A DNA stretch of 13,590 nt, from assembly GCA_937902275.1 (NCBI GenBank), contig CALFNW010000082.1, positions 1 through 13,590 of the forward strand. The letters are read 5' to 3'. This stretch comes from UBA4717 sp002404395 (GTDB lineage: Bacteria > Bacillota > Clostridia > Oscillospirales > CAG-272). Shown here piece by piece: positions 1-7,397 of this stretch. The number at the start of each line of letters is the position of its first letter. Position 1 is the stretch's first letter. The position numbers and the translations under genes are program-made. A model generated the notes under the pieces. It was not told the DNA's origin. It was given only the letters and a program-made list of their open reading frames with translations, and did not search any database.

Positions 1-27
1 TATCCAACGGCGAAGTTTTCTGATTTT

Positions 28-54
28 TGTAACACATCATTGACAAACCTACAG
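28..54 (+). promoter_or_regulatory. Putative operator upstream of the glycyl-radical operon
   Basis: The motif TGTAACAC-N9-AAACCTACAG lies about 130 bp before the glycyl-radical enzyme gene. The same motif occurs in reverse orientation at 13517-13543, with 21 of 27 positions identical and all mismatches in the central nine bases. The outer TGTA and TACA form a dyad, as in operators of dimeric winged-helix repressors such as the BlaI/MecI/CopY group. A TTGACA sequence at 40-45 overlaps the motif, but no good -10 box follows at normal spacing, so I do not call a promoter here. Confidence 0.45.
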
Positions 55-183
55 ATTTAACATTCAAGCCTTATACAGACGTAAATTTACAATATTTAGT
101 TCGTTTTCTGCAAATACGGATGATTTGTGCATTGTATTCTGACAGTCATGGATTTATACTGAAACCGACACGGAGGTAGTGCT

Positions 184-2352
184 ATGTTTTTTGACGGCGA
201 TAACTTAAATTCAAATATGATATCCGATACATATGAAAATATCGTATGGGATGATGATACCGGTATGTCAAGCACAGTGCTGTTTGATAATTGCATGAAA
301 ATTGCATCCGACACCGACTCGCGAAAGCTTGCCAAAGCTAAAATCATCGCGTACATTCTCGAAAATGCAAGGCTTGAAATTTCCGAAAACGCCATCTTTG
401 CAGACAAACTTGATCACGGCGACATCGTATCAAAGATACGCGATATCTGGAAGGAGGAAGCCGAGCGTGAAATTTCCGACGTATATAAGCAAAGCTTCAA
501 GGACAGCGTTGACGCATACGCCATTAGCGGCTCGGCTGACCTCAGCCACACCGCGCCCGATTGGAGCTTTTTGATGAAAAACGGGATCGTCGGAATACTT
601 GAAAGACTTGAAAGTGCCGCCGCATCTGACGGACTGACCGAAAGCAAGCGCGAATTTTACGACTCCTGTATCATCGTTTACCGAGCGTTTATCATCTACG
701 TCAAAAGGCTCTCCGCACTTGCAAAAAAACTCGGAAAGCAAACGCTTTGCGCCGCTCTTGAATCCCTGTCGGTCGGCGCGCCGCAAAATATGTATGAAGC
801 TTTAGAGCTTACATTGCTGTACTATCGGGTGCACCATTATCTTGACGGCGTAAATCTGCGTTCGCTCGGCGGGCTTGACAGACTATATTATCCGTTTTTT
901 AAAAATGATCTCGCCTGCGGCAGATACACCGAGGCGGAGATCGCATTCATGCTTGAGTGCTTTTACAAAAAGCTCAATGCCATTCATTTTTCCGCAAATA
1001 TTCCGTTCTACATATGCGGCACAGATGACGACGGTAACGCATATTTCAATCGGCTGTCAGAGCTGTTGATCGATGTTTACATAAAGCTCGGATTGCCCGA
1101 CCCGAAAATTCACGTGCGCTACCACCGCGCTTTGCCCAAGGCCTTTATTCTGAAGCTTTTGGACGCTATGCGCAAAGGTATAAACAGCATCGTATTCATC
1201 AATGACGAAGTCGCCGAAAACTCGCTTATCGCACTCGGTGAAACGCCCGAAGATGCAAGGCACTATATCCCGATCGGCTGTTATGAGCCTGCCGCCGAGG
1301 GCAAAGAGCTTCCCTGCACCTGCGCCGGGATCGTAAATCTCGCGCAAGTTACAGTCTGCACTCTTTTCGGCGGCAATGAACCGTTATCGGGCAAACACAT
1401 CGGCGCCGATACCGCGCTTGAGTTTGACAGTTTTGATAAGCTGTTTGATTCTTTTAAGATCCAACTCGCGCACTTTACCGCTCAATGCGCCGAGCTTGTA
1501 ATGCTGCGCGAAGGCTATTTCGGAAAGATCAATCCGTCGCCGGTATTATCCGCGACCTTCTCGGATTCGGTCAGCCGCGGTGTCGACGTTTATGAGGGCG
1601 GTGCGAAATATAACAATTCGTCTATCTGCGTCATCGGAATTGCAAATGCCGTCGATTCACTGCTCTCGTTAAAGCATGCAGTATTCATTGAAAAAAGCGC
1701 AACGCTTGACGACATCCGCCGTGCGCTCCTTGATAATTTTCAAAATCAAAAAGAACTGTTTATAAACTGCAAGTACCGCTATCCCAAATACGGCAACGGG
1801 ATCGCGGAAGCCGACGACCTGTACAAAGAATTATTCGACTTTTCCGCTTCGCTTATCAACAAACGTCCGAATAAACGCGGCGGTGTGTTCCGAGCCGGCT
1901 TTTTTTCAATAAATTGGGGAATTGAGTACGGCAGGCACGTAATTGCAACGCCCGACGGCAGACATTCTTCGGATCCGCTATCCAAAAACACAAGCCCGTG
2001 CGTCGGTGCGGACAAATGCGGAATTACTGCGCTCCTCAAAACCGTTTGCGCCCCGGACTACAGCGGCGCGCCCGACGGAGCGGTATTCGATATACAGCTA
2101 CACAGCTCCGCCTGCGCCGGAGAAGACGGCTTGAACGCCATGCACGCGCTTTTTGAATACTACCTGACCCACGGCGGATTTGCCATTCACGGCAACGTGC
2201 TTAACGCCTCAATTTTGAGAAAAGCACAGCAAGATCCGGAAGCATATCAGACCCTTCAAGTCAGACTGTGCGGTTGGAATGTATATTTTGTGGATCTGTC
2301 ACGCACCGAGCAGGACGAATTTATTGCAATTGCGGATTCAATGGTAAGATAA
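184..2352 (+). CDS. Glycyl radical enzyme (PFL/CutC superfamily), substrate unassigned
   Basis: This is a 722-residue glycyl radical enzyme of the pyruvate formate-lyase superfamily, presumably cytosolic, oxygen-sensitive and active in anaerobic catabolism. The active-site cysteine lies in IGCYEP (Cys366, with Glu368 two residues on). A GCxEP motif is known from the dehydratase/lyase branch (choline lyase, glycerol dehydratase, hydroxyproline dehydratase), whereas true pyruvate formate-lyase has two adjacent cysteines. The glycyl radical site near the C-terminus reads VRLCGWNVYF (Gly697, 25 residues from the end), where characterised members usually have RVxGY. An SHTAPDW motif (His122) lies in the N-terminal half. 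The start is supported by GGAGG at 172-176, 7 nt before the ATG. At 722 residues it is shorter than most characterised members (about 760-850). The next gene encodes its activase. No microcompartment, transporter or further pathway gene is visible, so the substrate cannot be named. The family is secure; the reaction is not. Confidence 0.93.
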   Translation: MFFDGDNLNSNMISDTYENIVWDDDTGMSSTVLFDNCMKIASDTDSRKLAKAKIIAYILENARLEISENAIFADKLDHGDIVSKIRDIWKEEAEREISDVYKQSFKDSVDAYAISGSADLSHTAPDWSFLMKNGIVGILERLESAAASDGLTESKREFYDSCIIVYRAFIIYVKRLSALAKKLGKQTLCAALESLSVGAPQNMYEALELTLLYYRVHHYLDGVNLRSLGGLDRLYYPFFKNDLACGRYTEAEIAFMLECFYKKLNAIHFSANIPFYICGTDDDGNAYFNRLSELLIDVYIKLGLPDPKIHVRYHRALPKAFILKLLDAMRKGINSIVFINDEVAENSLIALGETPEDARHYIPIGCYEPAAEGKELPCTCAGIVNLAQVTVCTLFGGNEPLSGKHIGADTALEFDSFDKLFDSFKIQLAHFTAQCAELVMLREGYFGKINPSPVLSATFSDSVSRGVDVYEGGAKYNNSSICVIGIANAVDSLLSLKHAVFIEKSATLDDIRRALLDNFQNQKELFINCKYRYPKYGNGIAEADDLYKELFDFSASLINKRPNKRGGVFRAGFFSINWGIEYGRHVIATPDGRHSSDPLSKNTSPCVGADKCGITALLKTVCAPDYSGAPDGAVFDIQLHSSACAGEDGLNAMHALFEYYLTHGGFAIHGNVLNASILRKAQQDPEAYQTLQVRLCGWNVYFVDLSRTEQDEFIAIADSMVR

Positions 2353-2498
2353 CATGAAAATGTGACTTCCGCCAAGTGTAATCTCAGACCTTACGTCAAA
2401 ATCTTACGAAAATGGGACTCTTCGATTCTCGTCGGCTTCGCCGAATCGGAGATTCAAATTTGTTTTTTGTGCCGCGTTGACACGGCATGGGGATCAGT
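2351..2498 (+). repeat. Leader element, copy A (before the activase gene)
   Basis: This fills the gap between the glycyl radical enzyme stop codon and the activase start. A 47-nt block at 2351-2397 matches copy B (10071-10117 minus) at 30 of 47 positions and copy C (10978-11024 minus) at 32 of 47. All 17 differences from B, and 14 of 15 from C, are transitions. Next come a hairpin TCGGC-TTC-GCCGA (about 2431-2443), a T-rich run, and a second hairpin with arms TGCCG and CGGCA (about 2470-2487) that runs into ATGGGG, the ribosome site for the ATG at 2499. I infer an mRNA leader, though a mobile repeat is also possible. Confidence 0.7.
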
Positions 2499-3368
2499 AT
2501 GAACGGTATAATATTTGATATCAAACGTTTCGCGGTTCACGACGGCGAGGGAATACGAACGACTGTCTTTTTTAAAGGCTGCCCGCTTTCCTGCAAATGG
2601 TGCCACAATCCTGAAGGACTTTCGCGTTTGCCCGAAACCGCTTACTATGAAAACAAGTGCATCTCATGCGGCGCCTGTGCCGGACTCTGCAACAATCACG
2701 CAATAAATAACGATCATCACCATTTCAACCGCGCGGACTGCACCGCTTGCGGGAAATGTGCCGAAGTCTGTCCTACCGGTGCGCTCAAGCATTACGGGAC
2801 GGTCATATCGGTCGAAGAATTAGTCGGACGGCTGTGTGAGGACCGCGAATTTTACGCGCTTTCAAACGGCGGGGTGACGCTTTCGGGCGGCGAATGTCTG
2901 CTTCAGGCAAATTTTTGCCGTGAACTTTTAAAGTCTCTGAAAGCACTCGGAATAAATACTGCCGTAGATACCTGCGGATACGTTCAGACCGAGGCAATAG
3001 ACAAAGTCGCCGAATACACCGACATCTTCTTATATGACATAAAAGCCATCGACCGTAATGTGCATTTGCACTGCACAGGAAAACCGAATGAACTTATTCT
3101 TTCAAATCTTTTGCATATAGACAAGCTCGGAAAAAAGGTCGAAGTGCGTATACCGTATGTTCCCGGAATGAATGACGGCGAAATCGAAGCGATCGGAAAG
3201 TTCCTGAAAACGCTCGGCTGCGTAACCAAAACCGTCATATTGCCGTATCATGATTTTTCCGGCTCAAAATACACGTCTCTCGGCAAAAACTTCGGTATGC
3301 CCGCAACATCGATCCCGACCGAAAACGAGCTCGACCTTGCGTATAAAAGGCTGCACGGAGTCGTATAA
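2499..3368 (+). CDS. Glycyl radical enzyme activase (radical SAM)
   Basis: This 289-residue activating enzyme would install the glycyl radical on the enzyme encoded just upstream, using S-adenosylmethionine and a reduced [4Fe-4S] cluster. The radical-SAM motif GCPLSCKWC supplies Cys28, Cys32 and Cys35. Two ferredoxin-type inserts follow (CISCGACAGLC, Cys54-64, and CTACGKCAEVC, Cys81-91), as in activases of the CutD/HpdA type rather than the shorter PflA. TLSGGECLLQ is the SAM-binding GGE region. The opening MNGIIFDIKRFAVHDGEGIR is the usual family N-terminus. An ATG at 2487 is in frame, but it lies in the conserved leader hairpin and its GGGG is the ribosome site for the ATG at 2499, so I chose 2499. 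The 146-nt gap after the upstream gene is filled by the leader repeat, so the pair is probably cotranscribed but separately controlled in translation. Confidence 0.93.
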   Translation: MNGIIFDIKRFAVHDGEGIRTTVFFKGCPLSCKWCHNPEGLSRLPETAYYENKCISCGACAGLCNNHAINNDHHHFNRADCTACGKCAEVCPTGALKHYGTVISVEELVGRLCEDREFYALSNGGVTLSGGECLLQANFCRELLKSLKALGINTAVDTCGYVQTEAIDKVAEYTDIFLYDIKAIDRNVHLHCTGKPNELILSNLLHIDKLGKKVEVRIPYVPGMNDGEIEAIGKFLKTLGCVTKTVILPYHDFSGSKYTSLGKNFGMPATSIPTENELDLAYKRLHGVV

Positions 3369-3409
3369 ATACCGAAAATATCCTGCGATACGCCTCGACA
3401 TTGTTTCCC

Positions 3410-3434
3410 GGCGTCAGAAACGACGCCGTTTTGT
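3410..3434 (+). terminator. Terminator of the glycyl-radical operon
   Basis: The stem GGCGTC / GACGCC (3410-3415 with 3422-3427, 6-nt loop) is followed by GTTTTGT on the plus strand, 41 nt after the activase stop codon. It overlaps a second inverted repeat, GCCGTTTTG-TCGAT-CAAAACGGC (3425-3447). The T-run is short, so strength is uncertain. Confidence 0.55.
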
Positions 3435-3447
3435 CGATCAAAACGGC

Positions 3448-3475
3448 AAAAAAAGAAGCGCCCAAAGAGCGCTTC
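3448..3475 (-). terminator. Terminator of the upp-to-LtaS transcript
   Basis: Read on the minus strand, GAAGCGC / GCGCTTC (3475-3469 with 3461-3455, 7-nt loop) is followed at once by seven T residues (3454-3448). This is a standard Rho-independent terminator about 95 nt past the LtaS-like stop codon, and it converges with the plus-strand terminator at 3410-3434. Confidence 0.8.
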
Positions 3476-3504
3476 AAAAAATGTCTATCCGGACCGTCAT
3501 TTTT

Positions 3505-3542
3505 AAGGGGCTGTTAAAACATCGAATTTTTAACAGCCCCTT
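3505..3542. other. Perfect 15-bp inverted repeat downstream of the LtaS-like gene
   Basis: AAGGGGCTGTTAAAA (3505-3519) and its exact complement (3528-3542) flank an 8-nt loop. It lies 29 nt past the LtaS-like stop. No T-run follows on either strand, so it is not a standard terminator; it could protect the mRNA 3' end or assist termination with the adjacent hairpin. Confidence 0.6.
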
Positions 3543-3571
3543 GATCAATTATATGCGCTTTGCGTTCAACA

Positions 3572-5530
3572 TCACGCGGTCAGCTCATACGACTCAAGTA
3601 TCTCACCCTGTTTTGTCACCTGAGCTACCGATATCTTATCCCCTTTTTTGAGCGCAATACCGTCGGAAATAAGGCAGCTCTTACCTTGGAAGATCGTATT
3701 GACAACTTCGTCGTTAATACAAATACGGCTGTACTCGGTAAAGTTTTCGCCGAACACAATTACGTCGCCGCCGTTTTCTACCGCATCGGTCACCTTGATC
3801 GGATGAGTTGAGTATACAAGCTTTGACGGTTCGGCTTTATCTTTACCGTTTGTCATTGAATACTCAAGCTTCTTCAGGTTATCCTGATAATCCTCGCGCT
3901 CGGAGCGGGTCTGATGATAGCGCGTCAGAATCCCGGCATTGAATCCGATAAGTTCCTGCATTCTCGAAGTCAGCTGATACGCCTCTATATCCTTATCTTC
4001 GCCCTCTATACCGTAGTTTGACCATATTACATATGCAGACGTATATGCATTGGGAGCGGTAAGCGGGTGCTTGGTAAACTCGATCGCGGGAAGATGATCC
4101 CCGTATATCACAAGCACGCACTTTTCATCGTAATTTGCAAGCTGTTCTATCAAGTCGCCGATCATCACGTCCATATCCTTTGCAGTGCTTGCATAATAGG
4201 TAAGCCCCGCCTTTTCTTCGGGCGTCAGATCGTCGGCATCCGCTTCGACATAGTAGGCAAAATCTTCGGGTTTAATGCTCTGCGGATACGGTCCGTGCCC
4301 CTCAACCGAGACCACAAATACAAAATCACTTCCGTCGGTGGAATCCATCGCCTTGAATATTTCGGACGGCAGCACCTTGTCGCGTGCAAAGCCCTGACTG
4401 TTATATTCAAGCTCATCCATGTATTCGACCGGCGTAAACGTATCAAATCCGAGATTTGCATAAGCAATATTGCGCTTATAAAAAAGTCCGCTGTAATTGT
4501 GGATCGCATGAGCCGTATATCCGAGCCGCTTCATGTTAAAAGCCATCGAGTCGTCAAGTACGTTTTTGTCAAGCAAGGTATAATAGGGTGATTCGCCGAT
4601 AGTAAAATGGTCAAGATTCATTCCCGAAAGCACTTCAAACTCCACGTTTGAGGTGCCTCCTCCGTATGACGGCACGAACAGATATCCGCTCGCGTTTTCT
4701 TCGCAGAGCTTACGGAAGTTCGGAGTCGGATCTTCGCTTGTGTTTATTCCCTTCATCCACGAGATATCAAAAAACGATTCAAGCTGCAGGATAATAATAT
4801 TCGGACGCTCATCGCCCGAAGTGTCCTCAAGCTGCAAAAGCTCTTCTTTAAGAATATCGTTTTCGTCGCGGTCATAATCAATCGGCGCAGTAACCCCGGT
4901 CGAACCGGCACTCTTGAAAAAGTTATATGCAAAGCCGTTTTTCTCATATAACTCATTCGGAGTATCCGCTGTTCGCGGAAGAATATCATATGTGCCTACC
5001 ACATACGAAAATGAGCCGAGAATTACTACAGAAGCGGCAAACCAGATAAGCGACGGCTTTAACGGAGTCTCATACTTAGGTCCCTTGATAAACAGTGTGA
5101 TCAACCCAATAACCGTCAGCGAAAGTCCGGCAACAATAATTGCTATATGCCACGGCTTCATATATATTTTCATCATTGAAAACGCTTCGTTTATGAGTCT
5201 GAAGTCCGAAGCGGAGACGGGAAGCGGTCTGAATTTCAGGCATACGGTATTTGTAACGCCGACAATGATCCAAAGCACCGACGGCAGGGCATAAGCAAAG
5301 AGCTTTCGCTTCACGATAAGCACAAATGAAGTGAAAAGCATGAGTATTGCCACATTCATCAGGAAAATGTAGGGTTTGGTAAATATATTGGCAATCGCTT
5401 TGAAAAGCGAGCGGCAGGAAAGTATCTCAAGGACTATATCAAGTAATGCCGAACCCGCCGTCCAGAGCAGACAGCATTTTTTCATCGAAATCGGTTTGGT
5501 CATTCCGCTTTCGAAAACTTTCTTTTTCAT
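3572..5530 (-). CDS. LtaS-like membrane phosphoglycerol transferase / sulfatase-family protein
   Basis: This 652-residue protein belongs to the lipoteichoic acid synthase / phosphoglycerol transferase branch of the alkaline phosphatase superfamily. Such enzymes move glycerol-phosphate from phosphatidylglycerol onto a surface polymer outside the membrane. Hydrophobic segments at about 20-38, 53-74, 80-98, 127-148 and 161-180 give the usual multi-spanning N-terminus. The extracellular domain shows the metal-ligand region NIIILQLES (Glu251), the likely catalytic threonine in GGGTSNVEFE (Thr293), SVEGHGPY (His412) and YGDHLPA (Asp478, His479). About 75 C-terminal residues (575-652) look like a small beta-rich IPT/TIG- or Ig-like module, which is not part of the standard enzyme. 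The gene follows the pseudouridine synthase by 55 nt on the same strand. No strong ribosome site precedes the ATG at 5530; a ten-residue upstream frame overlaps it. Which polymer is made is not shown by the sequence. Confidence 0.85.
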   Translation of the reverse strand: MKKKVFESGMTKPISMKKCCLLWTAGSALLDIVLEILSCRSLFKAIANIFTKPYIFLMNVAILMLFTSFVLIVKRKLFAYALPSVLWIIVGVTNTVCLKFRPLPVSASDFRLINEAFSMMKIYMKPWHIAIIVAGLSLTVIGLITLFIKGPKYETPLKPSLIWFAASVVILGSFSYVVGTYDILPRTADTPNELYEKNGFAYNFFKSAGSTGVTAPIDYDRDENDILKEELLQLEDTSGDERPNIIILQLESFFDISWMKGINTSEDPTPNFRKLCEENASGYLFVPSYGGGTSNVEFEVLSGMNLDHFTIGESPYYTLLDKNVLDDSMAFNMKRLGYTAHAIHNYSGLFYKRNIAYANLGFDTFTPVEYMDELEYNSQGFARDKVLPSEIFKAMDSTDGSDFVFVVSVEGHGPYPQSIKPEDFAYYVEADADDLTPEEKAGLTYYASTAKDMDVMIGDLIEQLANYDEKCVLVIYGDHLPAIEFTKHPLTAPNAYTSAYVIWSNYGIEGEDKDIEAYQLTSRMQELIGFNAGILTRYHQTRSEREDYQDNLKKLEYSMTNGKDKAEPSKLVYSTHPIKVTDAVENGGDVIVFGENFTEYSRICINDEVVNTIFQGKSCLISDGIALKKGDKISVAQVTKQGEILESYELTA

Positions 5531-5559
5531 ATCACGTTGCCCGAAAGGCTTACGGGCAT
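5527..5559 (-). other. Possible 10-codon upstream ORF coupled to the LtaS-like gene
   Basis: An ATG at 5559 preceded by AAAGGAAA opens the frame MPVSLSGNVI, whose TGA stop overlaps the LtaS-like start as ATGA. The coding stretch contains a hairpin with arms GCCCG and CGGGC that sits just before the main start, where I see no good ribosome site. Translational coupling is an inference, and the spacing of GG to the small start is short. Confidence 0.25.
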
Positions 5560-5585
5560 TTTCCTTTCTTCAAACATAAAGGCAA

Positions 5586-6548
5586 TTATTCAAATTCTTT
5601 TAAAAAGTCAATCTTGTCTCGGTTTGCCTCAAAGCTTTGTCCCGAAAGATAGTCGAATTCACCGTCGCACTCACCCTGCGGGAAAGAAAAAACAATTTTG
5701 TATGCATACAATGCCTGAAAAGCGTATCCCGCACGTCTGTCGTTGCGGTTCACTCCGTATTTGCCGTCGCCGAGCAACGGGTGTCCGATATGCGCCATGT
5801 GCGCGCGGATCTGATGAGTTTTACCGGTTATAAGCTCGATCTCAAGCAGACTCAATCCATGCTTCTCGGCAATTACTCTGTATCTTGTGATTATTTCTCT
5901 GTACCCCCTGCAGGGTGTGTCTCTTATGTCTACGGTATTGCGCGCGGCATCTTTTTTCAGATAAGCGCGCAGTGTATCGCTTTGCTTCGGCATACTTCCG
6001 TGAACCGCACAAAGATAATATTTGTCAAGCGCCCGTTCTTTGATCTTTTCATTAAAAAATCTGAGCGCCGCGGCATTTTTGGCAGCAAGTACGATCCCGC
6101 CGGTATTTCGGTCAATACGATTGCACAATGCCGGAGCAAACGACTGTTCCTTAGTCGGATCGTACTCACCCTTACGGTAAAGGTACGCCTTGATATGACC
6201 GATCAGCGTGTTGACCTCCTCGTTATCGTCCGAGTGAACGATAATACCGGGGGCCTTATCGGCAATAAGAATATTACCGTCCTCATAAATCACGTCAAGC
6301 TTTGGCATCAGCTTCATGAATGCGCCCTCGGCGGCATCCGCGGCAAAAAATTCTTCCGCCACAAAAAGCTCCACGCTGTCCCCCTCGGCAAGTATATATC
6401 CTGCCTCGGTCCGTTTGCGGTTTACCTTGATCTTTTTGGTGCGTATGCATTTGTATAGTAATGAAGTCGGAAACGCCTTCAATGTTTTGGATATAAACTT
6501 GTCGAGCCGCTGACCCGCATCGTTTTTTCCGATATATAGAGTTCGCAT
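5586..6548 (-). CDS. RluA-family 23S rRNA/tRNA pseudouridine synthase
   Basis: This 320-residue enzyme of the RluA/RluC/RluD family would isomerise specific uridines to pseudouridine in 23S rRNA or tRNA. An N-terminal S4 RNA-binding domain (about 12-60; RLDKFISK, KVNRK) precedes the catalytic domain, whose motif NRIDRNTGGIVLAAK holds the catalytic Asp146. GKTHQIRAHMAHIGHPLLGD (about 242-261) is the conserved C-terminal family motif. The frame is open back to a GTG at 6590, but MRTLYIGKNDAGQRLDKF at 6548 is the normal family start, and the extra codons lie inside a strong hairpin. Neither start has a clear ribosome site. It lies 69 nt downstream of upp and 55 nt upstream of the LtaS-like gene on the same strand, so the three probably share a transcript. 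The exact RNA target cannot be told from sequence. Confidence 0.9.
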   Translation of the reverse strand: MRTLYIGKNDAGQRLDKFISKTLKAFPTSLLYKCIRTKKIKVNRKRTEAGYILAEGDSVELFVAEEFFAADAAEGAFMKLMPKLDVIYEDGNILIADKAPGIIVHSDDNEEVNTLIGHIKAYLYRKGEYDPTKEQSFAPALCNRIDRNTGGIVLAAKNAAALRFFNEKIKERALDKYYLCAVHGSMPKQSDTLRAYLKKDAARNTVDIRDTPCRGYREIITRYRVIAEKHGLSLLEIELITGKTHQIRAHMAHIGHPLLGDGKYGVNRNDRRAGYAFQALYAYKIVFSFPQGECDGEFDYLSGQSFEANRDKIDFLKEFE

Positions 6549-6565
6549 AAGTGTCACTACAAAGC

Positions 6566-6597
6566 ATAGGGCATATTGCTGACGCAACACGCCCTAT
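6566..6597 (-). promoter_or_regulatory. Strong hairpin between upp and the pseudouridine synthase gene
   Basis: On the minus strand a 14-bp stem (6597-6584 with 6579-6566, arms beginning ATAGGGC and ending GCCCTAT, two G-U pairs) closes a GTCA loop. The bases after it are GCTTTGTAG, not a T-run. It may be an attenuator, processing site or weak terminator that sets the ratio of upp to the downstream genes. Confidence 0.5.
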
Positions 6598-6617
6598 CAA
6601 TGTCCTGATTGAAAATT

Positions 6618-7247
6618 TTACTTGGTTCCGAAGAGTCTGTCGCCGGCGTCGCCGAGACCCGGAATTATGTATGCATGATCGTTCAGCTTTTCATCAAGCG
6701 ACGCGATGAATATGTCAACGTCCGGATGATCCTTTTGGACCTTTGCCACGCCCTCGGGAGCGCCGACAAGGCACATAAGGCGAAGATTGGTACAGCCGTG
6801 TTCCTTGAGCAAGCGGAGCGCATCCGAAGCACTGCCTCCGGTCGCAAGCATGGGATCGACAACGATAACGATACGCTCTTCGATGTCAAAGGGAAGCTTG
6901 CAGTAATACTCAACCGGTTCGTGAGAATCGGGGTCTCTGTAAAGTCCGATGTGTCCTACCTTTGCAACCGGTACAAGGCTGAGCAGTCCGTCAACCATGC
7001 CGAGGCCGGCACGCAGGATCGGAACAATGGCAAGCTTTTTACCGGAAATGGTTTTCGCGGTCATTTTGGCGACCGGCGTCTCTATCTCAACGTCCTTGAG
7101 CGGGAGATCGCGGGTAAGCTCATATCCCATGAGCATTGCAATTTCGTTAAGCAACTCGCGGAAATCCTTGCTTCCCGTTTTCTTGCTTCTCATGATAGTA
7201 AGCTTGTGCTGAATCATAGGGTGATCGATGATGTGAAGTGTACTCAT
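6618..7247 (-). CDS. upp: Uracil phosphoribosyltransferase
   Basis: This 209-residue protein is the cytosolic pyrimidine salvage enzyme that converts uracil and PRPP to UMP and pyrophosphate. The PRPP-binding loop VVDPMLATGGSA (Asp131 to Ser139) is intact, as is the family region AIVPILRAGLGMVDG (about 73-87). The C-terminal PGLGDAGDRLFGT is the conserved uracil-binding end. Length equals the family norm (about 207-210). The start is fixed by CGGAGG 10-15 nt before the ATG. A sigma-A-type promoter lies 80 nt upstream, and the gene heads a minus-strand run with the pseudouridine synthase and the LtaS-like gene. No PyrR-type or other known pyrimidine regulatory element was recognised in its leader. 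Confidence 0.97.
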   Translation of the reverse strand: MSTLHIIDHPMIQHKLTIMRSKKTGSKDFRELLNEIAMLMGYELTRDLPLKDVEIETPVAKMTAKTISGKKLAIVPILRAGLGMVDGLLSLVPVAKVGHIGLYRDPDSHEPVEYYCKLPFDIEERIVIVVDPMLATGGSASDALRLLKEHGCTNLRLMCLVGAPEGVAKVQKDHPDVDIFIASLDEKLNDHAYIIPGLGDAGDRLFGTK

Positions 7248-7270
7248 TTTGCAGTTCCTCCGTTTTTATA

Positions 7271-7310
7271 TTATCGGTCGTTTATTTTTTGCCGCAATTG
7301 CAAAGCAGCG
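7271..7310 (-). other. Hairpin in the upp leader
   Basis: In the upp 5' leader, TGCCGC and GCGGCA (minus strand, about 7308 to 7285) pair around a loop of about 12 nt and are followed by AAAAAATAAACGA. Read on the plus strand, the T-rich run plus GCCGC resembles the last hairpin of the leader elements elsewhere in the window, but inverted relative to the gene. The similarity is short and may be chance. Confidence 0.3.
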
Positions 7311-7326
7311 GCACACATACGTGTTA

Positions 7327-7355
7327 ATTATATTACAACTTGCTCCGATTTGCAA
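7327..7355 (-). promoter_or_regulatory. Promoter of upp
   Basis: On the minus strand TTGCAA (7355-7350) is followed after exactly 17 bp by TATAAT (7332-7327), a near-consensus vegetative promoter. Transcription would start at about 7320, giving a leader of about 73 nt. Confidence 0.8.
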
Positions 7356-7397
7356 TAGTTTGCGGCTAATTTTAATAATTCGTTATCATTTTGTCAT

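Noticed and set aside
184..2352. Calling the first gene pyruvate formate-lyase (pflB)
   Set aside because: The active site has a single cysteine in GCYEP instead of the adjacent Cys-Cys pair, and the activase has ferredoxin inserts absent from PflA.
4067..4591. 174-codon open frame on the plus strand opposite the LtaS-like gene
   Set aside because: It has no ribosome site or family match and covers the catalytic region of the minus-strand gene.
5637..6458. 273-codon open frame on the plus strand opposite the pseudouridine synthase
   Set aside because: It is antisense to an intact S4 and catalytic domain; its composition is that of a mirror frame.
6609..7358. 249-codon open frame on the plus strand opposite upp
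   Set aside because: It is antisense to a fully conserved upp and runs through the upp promoter.
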